From: a virus
DNA: 40,304 nt
Direction: 5' to 3' (one strand)
IMG/VR virus record: IMGVR_UViG_3300032304_000751
Coordinates: 1 to 40,304 of that record
In this document: piece after piece, positions 34,919 to 40,304 of the stretch
Layout: each line of letters starts with the position of its first letter
Position numbering within the stretch: position 1 is the first letter of the stretch
The notes under the pieces: model-generated
Seen by the model: the letters and a program-made list of their open reading frames with translations, nothing else
Databases searched by the model: none
Told to the model about the DNA's origin: nothing
Translations under genes and position numbers: made by a program

Positions 34919-35149
34919 TTAGATAGTTTTTGTGGTTTTAAAATAATTTTCATCGATACATCCTCCGTCCATTTTATTGGGTAAAACAAGGATTTCTGTA
35001 TCATAAAAGTTCCGCACGATGCCTGAGTTGTGTAGTACGACTTTCCAAACAGTGTTGAGTTCTGAACCGTAGTCAATCCATGCGATTGCTTTGCCATCTC
35101 CAAGAGGCGTTTTAACATAAATTACGTTGTTTAATTCGTGAATGTGCAT
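34919..35149 (-). CDS. Hypothetical small protein (76 aa)
   Basis: I do not recognise this 76-residue protein. The sequence forms a series of beta strands (NNVIYVKTPLGDGKAIAWID and VWKVVLHNSGIVRNFYD), suggesting a small SH3- or barrel-like fold. The ATG at 35149 directly abuts the SSB stop (no gap), and the next gene starts 2 bases after its end, so it is very probably translated. An alternative overlapping frame at 34909-35118 was judged a shadow. Its place beside SSB suggests a nucleic-acid-related role, which is only context. Confidence 0.55.
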   Translation of the reverse strand: MHIHELNNVIYVKTPLGDGKAIAWIDYGSELNTVWKVVLHNSGIVRNFYDTEILVLPNKMDGGCIDENYFKTTKTI

Positions 35150-35533
35150 TTAGAATGGTATATCTGTTTCAAACCCGTTAGGCTGTGTTAAAAAATCTTG
35201 TCCTGCTCCTTGCGTTTTTGAACTTGATAACAAGTTTAATACAGCGACTCTAATCTGCAATTGTGGTATAACCTCGTTATTCTTGTTTGTATATGTTTTT
35301 GCTTCAGGACTTCCTTCTAAATACACCTGTGTACCCTTTTTTAAATACATAGCCACATTTACTCTATCTGTCCAATACGCTGCGCTAACCCATACTGATT
35401 TGTCTACTTCAATTCCATCTTTGTTTTTATACTTTTCAGAATGTGCTACTGAAAAATTAATAACTGTTTTACCATTTACGGTATTAACTGTTGCGTCTTG
35501 GCCCAAATGGCCAATTACTTGCATTTTGATCAT
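35150..35533 (-). CDS. ssb: Single-stranded DNA-binding protein
   Basis: This 127-residue OB-fold protein is clearly SSB: MIKMQVIGHLGQDATVNTVN, then VINFSVAHSEKYKNKDG (24-40), SVWVSAAYW (46-54) and KKGTQVYLEGSPEAKTYTN (65-83). The C-terminal tip is ETDIPF, the short acidic-hydrophobic tail through which SSB recruits replication and repair partners. It coats ssDNA during phage replication. The protein is shorter than host SSB (about 150-180 aa), with a brief Gln/Gly linker, as is common in phages. It lies 16 bases after the primase-helicase gene. Confidence 0.93.
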   Translation of the reverse strand: MIKMQVIGHLGQDATVNTVNGKTVINFSVAHSEKYKNKDGIEVDKSVWVSAAYWTDRVNVAMYLKKGTQVYLEGSPEAKTYTNKNNEVIPQLQIRVAVLNLLSSSKTQGAGQDFLTQPNGFETDIPF

Positions 35534-35549
35534 TGTTTATTGTTTAAAA

Positions 35550-37406
35550 TTAAAAAATTATTTCTTCTCCATTTTCATCACTAAAAGGAACCCAACCTTG
35601 CTTTAACTCTTTTGTAGACTCGGTTTTAAAGGTTATGTTTTTTTCATTCATAATCTTTTGCATAGGGTCTGAGCCATTAAAAAAGAATCTTCGTGTTTTA
35701 AAAAGCATTTCAAATACAAAAAATCCTTTTTTACCAACTATCTTTTGTCTACGAATTTTTTTACTATGAAATTCACAAGTTGGATTTTGAGGATCGGTTT
35801 GCCCGAATGGTCTGTGATAAACTAAAATATTATCAAGTTTATTATTCCATAATGCTCCATCAGCTATATCAAAAACATCTGGACAAGGATAATTTCCATC
35901 TGTTGCTTTTTGCATTTTAACAGGATGCGCAATTATCCAAAAGTACACATTATTTGTTTGCGAAAATCGAGAAAATAAAGATAATACCCATTCCAAATAT
36001 TTATCCCTTCCACCAAAATTTTGGTAATTATTTGCCAACTGATTGAATGGATCAATATCAACGCCATCAACATTTTCTTTAACAATCAATTGTAAGAAAA
36101 CTTCCATGATATATTGCGGTGTTGGTGTTACATTTTTTGGATAAACATAGAAAATATGCTTGCAAACAAAATCGTATGTATATTCATAAATTTGTCTTGA
36201 AGGTCTATTTGGATTTGCAGGAGTGCAATCACAGCCAAGTAAAATTTCTACAAAATCATGATAATATTCTTCTGGTGGATTATCTTCCGGAGAAAATGTA
36301 GCAAACTTCTCTCCGTAAAGTAAAATACGCATTGCTTGATACCATTTTTTCCAAGAAGATTTGCCATAGTTCCCTATACCGGTCAATACTGTTATTTCTC
36401 CTTTTTTTGGTTTAAATGCAAAGTCCATTTCATTTACGCCAATCCCATTTACTGCTGCGTAGCCTTGCTCATACAATTCAAGTGCTTGTTCTTTTACATC
36501 AATACCGTATATCACATCATTCAATTTGCCATCTTCATCAATAATTCCATTTTCTACTTTAACTTCTAACCTAGATGTTTTATCAATTAAAATTTCTTTA
36601 TCAAAAGATGCACTGCCAAATCTACCCCTATTTGTTCTGTATGCAGATGAAATAGCATTATCTGATTCTCTTTTTGTAAACTCTGAATTACTTAAAAATT
36701 CATTGTTAATCATAGAATTAGCTGTCAATTCATCAATACCATATCGACAGCAAGCTGATGCTAATTTAAAAATAAAATTATTCCTTTCCCCTGTTACAAA
36801 TGCTTCGTTTTTGTTAGATAACCATGTTAAAAGTTTCTTAAAAATCTTGTCATCATCATCCGTTTTTTCATAAACAACAATCTTTTCAATCTTTTTTATG
36901 GTTTTAAAAACTTGGGCCTTTTCGTTGATGTAAATATCCGGATCATAGCTTTCATAACAAACTCTGCTTGGATTAATACCACTCTTGTCAATATCAGGGA
37001 ATATATCCTGCAATGCTTGAAAATGTTCTCTATGCTTATTGCCGTCTGCAATTTTAATCAAGGCTTTTAACCCATTACCCGAAGGGCTAACCCAACAAGC
37101 ATAAACGAATTTATTGCTAATAATCTCGGTTTGACGATCCCTTAGCTCAAAAATGTTGTCAAAATCCAAAACTATGCACCCACTATGCTCAATTAAGTCA
37201 GAATCCTTCCTTTCTGCACCAAATTTTCCAGAAAAACACACAGAGGGCAAATTCTTCTTTAAATTGGCAGATTTTTCTTTATCGATAGTATTCCTTATCT
37301 CGGACACAGATAGGCGACTCTTGCCCTCCCTTATGCGGTTTAAGCCGTATTCTAAAGTTACATAGTTAGGCTCCTTTGAATAAATATTTTTAAATATCGT
37401 TATCAT
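35550..37406 (-). CDS. Primase-helicase fusion (BT4734-like primase domain plus DnaB/RecA-type helicase)
   Basis: This 618-residue protein unites two activities. The N-terminal part has CIVLDFDNI (77-85) and YACWVSPSGNGLKALIKI (102-119), the marks of the BT4734/VirE-type primase-polymerase domain common in Bacteroidota elements. A helical linker follows (TGERNNFIFKLASACCRYG, 205-223). The C-terminal part is a RecA-fold helicase with Walker A GIGNYGKS (343-350), Walker B-type VDGVDIDPFNQ (446-456) and WIIAHPVKMQK (490-500). It would prime and unwind DNA at the fork, similar in layout to T7 gp4/Twinkle but with an unrelated primase. The start overlaps the preceding replication gene by 17 bases. 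Zinc-binding cysteines of DnaG primases are absent. Confidence 0.8.
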   Translation of the reverse strand: MITIFKNIYSKEPNYVTLEYGLNRIREGKSRLSVSEIRNTIDKEKSANLKKNLPSVCFSGKFGAERKDSDLIEHSGCIVLDFDNIFELRDRQTEIISNKFVYACWVSPSGNGLKALIKIADGNKHREHFQALQDIFPDIDKSGINPSRVCYESYDPDIYINEKAQVFKTIKKIEKIVVYEKTDDDDKIFKKLLTWLSNKNEAFVTGERNNFIFKLASACCRYGIDELTANSMINNEFLSNSEFTKRESDNAISSAYRTNRGRFGSASFDKEILIDKTSRLEVKVENGIIDEDGKLNDVIYGIDVKEQALELYEQGYAAVNGIGVNEMDFAFKPKKGEITVLTGIGNYGKSSWKKWYQAMRILLYGEKFATFSPEDNPPEEYYHDFVEILLGCDCTPANPNRPSRQIYEYTYDFVCKHIFYVYPKNVTPTPQYIMEVFLQLIVKENVDGVDIDPFNQLANNYQNFGGRDKYLEWVLSLFSRFSQTNNVYFWIIAHPVKMQKATDGNYPCPDVFDIADGALWNNKLDNILVYHRPFGQTDPQNPTCEFHSKKIRRQKIVGKKGFFVFEMLFKTRRFFFNGSDPMQKIMNEKNITFKTESTKELKQGWVPFSDENGEEIIF

Positions 37407-38118
37407 GTTGTTCTATGGGTTTAAATGCTTTTATAGCTTGGTTCACTTTATCTTGATATGAATTACTAGGTGCAGATGGGGTTATTGGTTTTAAAAATGG
37501 AATAGTATTTCGTATTTTAGATTTCCATGATTTTATCGGTTTATTATTCCCGTCTTTCCAATTATTTTCAACCCATGATGAAAATTTAGATTTTAACGAA
37601 TATTCATACAAAGGGAAGTTCATCCCATTTTTAATCATATCATCCTTACAAAAAGAAAGAAACTCATCAATACTTGGTTTACTTTCTTTACTTTCCTTTC
37701 CTTTTATTTCCTTTCCTTTCCTTTCCTTTATAGCATTACTATCGGATTGCGTTTGCACTGCGTTTGTATCAATTTTATTTTTATTCCATCTAGAATATGC
37801 GCTATCTCTAGCTTTTTGACTTTTTTCTTGTCTGTTGTTTATTCTATTTTGCACGGATAAACTACCAAAATTATCACCATTAAAAACAAATAAATCAAAG
37901 TCGTGTAATACGCTTTTTATAATCTCGCTTTCCGTTCTTAAATCAAATGCAATACCATCGTAATCCAAATGCAATGCGTTCGCATTATTGTATAATTCTT
38001 CTACAATAGCCCAAAAAATACCATACCCTTGCATCCCGTGTTTTCTAATTAGCTTTTTAATTTTTTCATCATTCCTACTATTGTAGTCATGTGAAAAATA
38101 AAATGTGTCCTTTGGCAT
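37390..38118 (-). CDS. DUF4373-like replication initiation/helicase-loading protein
   Basis: The 242-residue protein starts DTFYFSHDYNSRNDEKIKKL, then HGMQGYGIFWAIVEELYNN (27-45), the recognisable start of DUF4373 (Lin1244/Lin1753-like) winged-helix domains in phage replication proteins. A lysine-rich low-complexity linker (KERKGKEIKGKESKESK) separates it from a C-terminal domain (SIDEFLSFCKDDMIKNGMNF, then SSWVENNWKDG and KSWKSKIRN), similar to DnaD/DnaT-type loaders. It probably binds the origin and recruits the primase-helicase, whose gene it overlaps by 17 bases. Origin binding is inference. Confidence 0.75.
   Translation of the reverse strand: MPKDTFYFSHDYNSRNDEKIKKLIRKHGMQGYGIFWAIVEELYNNANALHLDYDGIAFDLRTESEIIKSVLHDFDLFVFNGDNFGSLSVQNRINNRQEKSQKARDSAYSRWNKNKIDTNAVQTQSDSNAIKERKGKEIKGKESKESKPSIDEFLSFCKDDMIKNGMNFPLYEYSLKSKFSSWVENNWKDGNNKPIKSWKSKIRNTIPFLKPITPSAPSNSYQDKVNQAIKAFKPIEQHDNDI
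37691..37730. repeat. GGAAA pentanucleotide tract in the replication gene
   Basis: Read on the minus strand, four GGAAA units stand side by side and are followed after ATAAAA by two more imperfect ones. They encode the KERKGKEIKGKES linker. The unit is not a multiple of three, so slippage by one unit would shift the frame and remove the C-terminal domain. Confidence 0.7.
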
Positions 38119-38130
38119 TTTTTAGTTTTA

Positions 38131-38337
38131 TTAATTGTTTTTAAAATCAGTCCCAAATACGTTGTTTACCTTATCTAAATTCCTGTCAGATAGGGCAAAA
38201 TGTTTCTGTTTAAATACAGAATAAAGAGTTGGGTATGGTATTTCAGTCTTTTCAGATAACCAAGAAAGATTTCTTTCAATTTCATCCAAATGCAATAATA
38301 TAGCATCTCTTACGTCATAAGTAGTTTGTTTTTCCAT
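38131..38337 (-). CDS. Small HTH regulator (Cro/C1-like)
   Basis: This 68-residue protein contains a helix-turn-helix at about residues 24-46 (LSWLSEKTEIPYPTLYSVFK), preceded by a helix (RDAILLHLDEIE) and followed by LDKVNNVFGTDF. The pattern is of lambda-repressor-like/XRE domains with little else, so Cro-size. It is the first gene of the leftward replication operon, next to a divergent promoter pair. It probably regulates that region, including its own promoter. There is no dimerisation or protease-sensitive domain as in full C1 repressors. Confidence 0.75.
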   Translation of the reverse strand: MEKQTTYDVRDAILLHLDEIERNLSWLSEKTEIPYPTLYSVFKQKHFALSDRNLDKVNNVFGTDFKNN

Positions 38338-38359
38338 AAATTTTAGTTGTTTACAAGGA

Positions 38360-38389
38360 CAAAGTAAAAGTAATTATTTTATAATCCAA
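38360..38389 (-). promoter_or_regulatory. Candidate leftward promoter of the replication operon
   Basis: On the minus strand TTG (38389-38387) and TTACTTTG (38367-38360) are 19 bp apart, with one mismatch to TAnnTTTG. The HTH gene starts 23 bases downstream. It faces the rightward promoter across about 10 bp. Confidence 0.45.
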
Positions 38390-38398
38390 AATTTTTTT

Positions 38399-38427
38399 TT
38401 GTTAATTTATTAAATTAATTATCTTTG
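38399..38427 (+). promoter_or_regulatory. Rightward Bacteroidota-type promoter
   Basis: TTG (38399-38401) is followed after 18 bp by TATCTTTG (38420-38427), a full match to TTG-N17-23-TAnnTTTG. The ATG of the rightward operon lies 22 bases further on. A run of ten Ts precedes the -33 element. Confidence 0.65.
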
Positions 38428-38449
38428 TTAAAATCAAAACAAATAACGT

Positions 38450-39070
38450 ATGATATTAAACTCAAACATACCAAGTTTTAAAGCTCTTGTAAAAAAGTCA
38501 TATTTTACTAAAGATGAAAAAGACAATAATGAATATTACAATGTCTATGTGTTTGGTATTCAATCTTTAGGTGGTAAAATACTTACATTTCATATATTAA
38601 CTGACTCTGGTATGTTAAGAAGTAGAGTTCCATTGTCTGAAATATATACTAAGATCCCCGTCAATGATATTCCTTATAATTATAAACAATTATGGGATTG
38701 CTTTAGTGAAAATGTAGCAGTTATAGAATATGATTTTTTGGCTTACCATAGAGGACAAGTAGTATTAAGAGATGGCACTAAAGTTTGGGGTACTTATATT
38801 TTTACTGTTGACTGGTATAATAATCCATACAGTGATGAACCTTCTGATTATAAGTGTGGACATATTCTTGAATCTGATGATGGTTATTTATTGTGCATGC
38901 CTAATAATAGAATATTTTGGAAAGATTCTAACTGGGTAACAAAAAAATTACCAGAAGATTTAAAACAATTTAAAGTTGATACAAATTTAGATTCTGTTGA
39001 AAACCAATCAGACAGATGGATAGTGGAAGATACTGACTCGTTTTATTATGATATAATAAAAAACAAATAA
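38450..39070 (+). CDS. Hypothetical protein (206 aa), first gene of the rightward operon
   Basis: The family of this 206-residue protein is not recognised. It is rich in Tyr, Trp and Asp, with motifs such as ILTDSGMLRSRVPLSEIY, DIPYNYKQLWDCFSENV, YDFLAYHRGQVVLRDGTKVW and YSDEPSDYKCGHIL. The last of these is followed by GYLLCMPNNRIFWKDSNWV. The pattern suggests a compact beta-rich globular domain without membrane segments or obvious catalytic motif. It is expressed from the rightward promoter, opposite to almost all other genes, and lies in an operon with a junction nuclease, so an early or host-takeover role is plausible but unproven. Confidence 0.7.
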   Translation: MILNSNIPSFKALVKKSYFTKDEKDNNEYYNVYVFGIQSLGGKILTFHILTDSGMLRSRVPLSEIYTKIPVNDIPYNYKQLWDCFSENVAVIEYDFLAYHRGQVVLRDGTKVWGTYIFTVDWYNNPYSDEPSDYKCGHILESDDGYLLCMPNNRIFWKDSNWVTKKLPEDLKQFKVDTNLDSVENQSDRWIVEDTDSFYYDIIKNK

Positions 39071-39073
39071 CCT

Positions 39074-39202
39074 ATGAAACAATTAAGATTTATTTATGAA
39101 CTATTAAAGTTTGTACTATTCAGTGTACCATTAGCAATATGCATTTATTTAACCGCACACTTATACTTTGAAATTAAACGATTATGCTTAAAATATTTAT
39201 AA
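39074..39202 (+). CDS. Small membrane protein ORF (42 aa)
   Basis: ATG at 39074, 3 bases after the preceding stop, opens a 42-codon frame: MKQLRFIYELLKFVLFSVPL, then AICIYLTAHLYFEIK and a basic end. It contains one strong transmembrane segment (about residues 10-32) with positive charges on both ends. Tight spacing after the 206-aa gene, and filling of the gap before NinG, argue that it is real. Function is not known. Confidence 0.5.
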   Translation: MKQLRFIYELLKFVLFSVPLAICIYLTAHLYFEIKRLCLKYL

Positions 39203-39258
39203 CCATAGCACTCTGGGAATTATTGAAAGTATTGTACTACAAACTAATAAACAAATGA
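39184..39258 (+). CDS. Tiny membrane ORF (24 aa), coupled to NinG
   Basis: ATG at 39184 lies inside the end of the 42-aa ORF in another frame and reads MLKIFITIALWELLKVLYYK, ending LINK. It is almost entirely one amphipathic or transmembrane helix. Its TGA overlaps the NinG ATG (ATGA at 39255-39258), so ribosomes leaving it could re-start on NinG. It may act as a leader peptide as much as a protein. Confidence 0.4.
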   Translation: MLKIFITIALWELLKVLYYKLINK

Positions 39259-39794
39259 GGAACTCAACAATAATAGTTAAAAAGAAACGCTGTGTTAATT
39301 GCGGTAAATTTGATTATCATTTCTCTAAAAAAATGTGCAAGCAATGTGCAACAATACATTCTACACAAAAAAGAATGGATGAATATGAAGAAGATGGAGA
39401 AAGTTTTCAAAATTTAGTACAAGATCTTGACCATGTTTTTAGTCAATACATAAGATGTAAATACGCAAACAAAGAAGGCATAGTTGAATGTTTTACATCG
39501 GGTAAAAAGATTGAATGGACAAAAATTCAAAATGGACATTTTATTCCAAGAGCTAATTTAGGAACAAGATGGCTTGAGGCAAATTGTAAGCCACAATCGG
39601 AACATGATAATGTATTTTTATCTGGTAATTTAGACGTTTATGCCAAAAAATTAGACGAAGAAAGACCGGGTACGGTAGAATACCTTCAAGAATTAGCAAG
39701 ACAGGTGGCAAAACCTACAAAAGACGAGCTAAAAAGCCTAATTATTGAATATAGGTCAAAATTAGATTTGGTAAAAAAGAAATTTATAAAATAA
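39255..39794 (+). CDS. ninG: NinG/Rap-type recombination endonuclease
   Basis: This 179-residue protein resembles lambda NinG (Rap), a nuclease that acts on branched DNA during recombination. It has an N-terminal zinc ribbon (C13-x2-C16, C28-x2-C31), then VECFTSGKKIEWTKIQNGHF (77-96) with the conserved GHF. ANLGTRWLEANCKPQ (100-114) and FLSGNLDVYAKKLDEERPG (121-139) follow; all these blocks occur in the family. Where many members have a CxxCN motif, this one has CKPQSEHDN, so the second metal site is changed. The start overlaps a tiny ORF (ATGA). A strong terminator follows about 60 bases after the stop. Confidence 0.85.
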   Translation: MRNSTIIVKKKRCVNCGKFDYHFSKKMCKQCATIHSTQKRMDEYEEDGESFQNLVQDLDHVFSQYIRCKYANKEGIVECFTSGKKIEWTKIQNGHFIPRANLGTRWLEANCKPQSEHDNVFLSGNLDVYAKKLDEERPGTVEYLQELARQVAKPTKDELKSLIIEYRSKLDLVKKKFIK

Positions 39795-39853
39795 TTAAAA
39801 AAAACAATTAATTTTACATTGTTCTGTGTTTTTTGTTTAGATTTTAGTTGAAG

Positions 39854-39885
39854 CCCCTGTTATTTTTATAACGGGGGTTTTTATT
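39854..39885 (+). terminator. Rho-independent terminator after ninG
   Basis: CCCCTGTTAT (39854-39863) and ATAACGGGGG (39868-39877) form a 10-bp stem with a TTTT loop and one T-G pair, followed by TTTTTATTT. The U-tract is only on the plus-strand side, so it ends the rightward operon. It abuts the stop of the convergent RHH gene. Confidence 0.9.
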
Positions 39886-40150
39886 TACAATTTTCAGACT
39901 TCCAAATAGCTAAATCTATCCCAGTTAATCCAATAGGCGGCGTATTTGGCGTTGTGGTAAGTGTATGACCTGCTGAGTTTAAATCAAAATATGAGGTTCC
40001 TGTACTAGAAATAGGTATATTTTTTAATGGTTTGCTATAATTATCCATTAAATAATTAACTACCTGTTGAACAGATGTCAAATTCTGCTCTTTTTGAATC
40101 ATATCCAACTTATCTAAGTCAAATCTAACTCCAATTGGTTTACTTTTCAT
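39881..40150 (-). CDS. Ribbon-helix-helix-type DNA-binding protein
   Basis: The 89-residue protein begins KSKPIGVRFDLDKLDMIQKE, a short beta strand (PIGVRFD) followed by helix A. QNLTSVQQVVNYLMDNY (23-39) follows as turn and helix B. This is the Arc/CopG/ParD-type layout, in which two strands of a dimer enter the major groove. The C-terminal half (about 45-89) is Thr/Pro-rich and may hold a partner-binding or oligomerisation tail, ending GLTGIDLAIWKSENCK. Its promoter lies within palindromic repeats, so it most likely represses itself and organises the repeat array. A transcriptional regulator, a plasmid-type copy-control or partition protein, or an antitoxin without its toxin are all possible. 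Confidence 0.7.
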   Translation of the reverse strand: MKSKPIGVRFDLDKLDMIQKEQNLTSVQQVVNYLMDNYSKPLKNIPISSTGTSYFDLNSAGHTLTTTPNTPPIGLTGIDLAIWKSENCK

Positions 40151-40163
40151 AGATTATTTTATT

Positions 40164-40304
40164 TGTAGCTACAAAGTTAGTAAATTATTTTAAATGTAGC
40201 TACAAAATTTAATTTAATTTAACCAAATGTAGCTACAAAATTTAATTTAATTTAACCAAATGTAGCTACAAAATTTAATTTAATTTAACCAAATGTAGCT
40301 ACAA
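40164..40304. repeat. Array of five TGTAGCTACA palindromes (operator/iteron array), runs off the window
   Basis: The perfect 10-bp palindrome TGTAGCTACA occurs at 40164-40173, 40195-40204, 40228-40237, 40261-40270 and 40294-40303. The first interval is 31 bp and the next three are exactly 33 bp, about three helical turns. From 40195 on the whole 33-bp unit is repeated identically, with an A/T-only spacer ending AACCAAA. The array continues to the last base of the window. Sites 1 and 2 overlap the promoter of the RHH gene. Confidence 0.9.
40172..40205 (-). promoter_or_regulatory. Promoter of the RHH gene embedded in its operators
   Basis: On the minus strand TTG (40205-40203) and TAACTTTG (40179-40172) are 23 bp apart, matching the Bacteroidota consensus at its longest spacing. 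The first palindrome begins within the -7 element and covers the likely start site; the second overlaps the -33 TTG. The arrangement predicts autorepression. Confidence 0.6.

Noticed and set aside
34909-35118. 69-aa minus-strand ORF overlapping the 76-aa ORF after ssb
   Set aside because: The 76-aa frame abuts the ssb stop and leads directly to the next gene; the other starts internally and has no good spacing.
40164-40304. CRISPR array suspected from evenly spaced repeats
   Set aside because: The 23-bp stretches between palindromes are identical to each other, so there are no unique spacers. The repeat is a 10-bp palindrome over a promoter, and no cas gene is nearby.
1-40304. tRNA genes, integrase, lysis genes and RNA polymerase
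   Set aside because: I looked for them and found no convincing tRNA cloverleaf, recombinase motif, endolysin or polymerase motif. They may lie outside the window.

Overview
The window is a 40.3-kb, AT-rich piece of a tailed double-stranded DNA phage, most likely a podovirus-like phage of a Bacteroidota (Flavobacterium-type) host. This could be a free phage or a prophage. The host assignment rests on three things seen here: promoter-like sites of the Bacteroidota type (TTG, then 17-23 bp, then TAnnTTTG), start codons preceded by A-rich leaders rather than Shine-Dalgarno sequences, and a replication primase with a BT4734-like N-terminal domain. No integrase, lysis enzyme, RNA polymerase or tRNA gene was recognised. 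The window starts inside a gene and ends inside a repeat array, so it is not a complete genome.

Nearly everything from 38.3 kb down to 1 is transcribed leftward (minus strand). In transcription order: an HTH regulator, a DUF4373-like replication initiator, a primase-helicase, SSB, two small proteins and a GroES co-chaperonin (38.3-34.4 kb). After a terminator come a second, larger protein that reads as two GroES-like domains, three neck/collar proteins and a large nozzle-type tail protein (34.3-27.9 kb). Next are three proteins in the order and style of T7 internal virion proteins gp14, gp15 and gp16 (27.9-16.4 kb). The last of these is a 3114-residue polyvalent protein with a zincin metallopeptidase motif. 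A small ORF and the large terminase follow (16.4-14.0 kb).

Between terminase and portal, where most phages have nothing, lies an eight-gene sugar cassette (14.0-8.4 kb): two GT25-type and one GT2-type glycosyltransferases, a GT11 fucosyltransferase-type enzyme, an exostosin-type enzyme, two methyltransferases and a very clear GDP-mannose 3,5-epimerase. It is translationally coupled to the terminase gene, so it is probably expressed with the virion genes and may decorate the particle or the host surface. Then come portal, a ferritin-like protein, a scaffold-like protein, the major capsid protein and minor structural genes. At the left edge is a collagen-like fibre protein that runs off the window.

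The right end holds a divergent control region at 38.34-38.45 kb. From it a short rightward operon runs: a hypothetical protein, two tiny membrane ORFs and a NinG/Rap-type junction nuclease, ending at a strong terminator. At the far right a ribbon-helix-helix-type regulator is read leftward from a promoter embedded in an array of TGTAGCTACA palindromes, mostly 33 bp apart.

The points most worth a second look are a conserved-looking small phage gene overprinted inside the giant gene, the RHH/iteron system, the phage GDP-mannose 3,5-epimerase with its GT11 partner, the ferritin-like protein in the capsid operon, and the tandem GroES-like protein beside a normal GroES.
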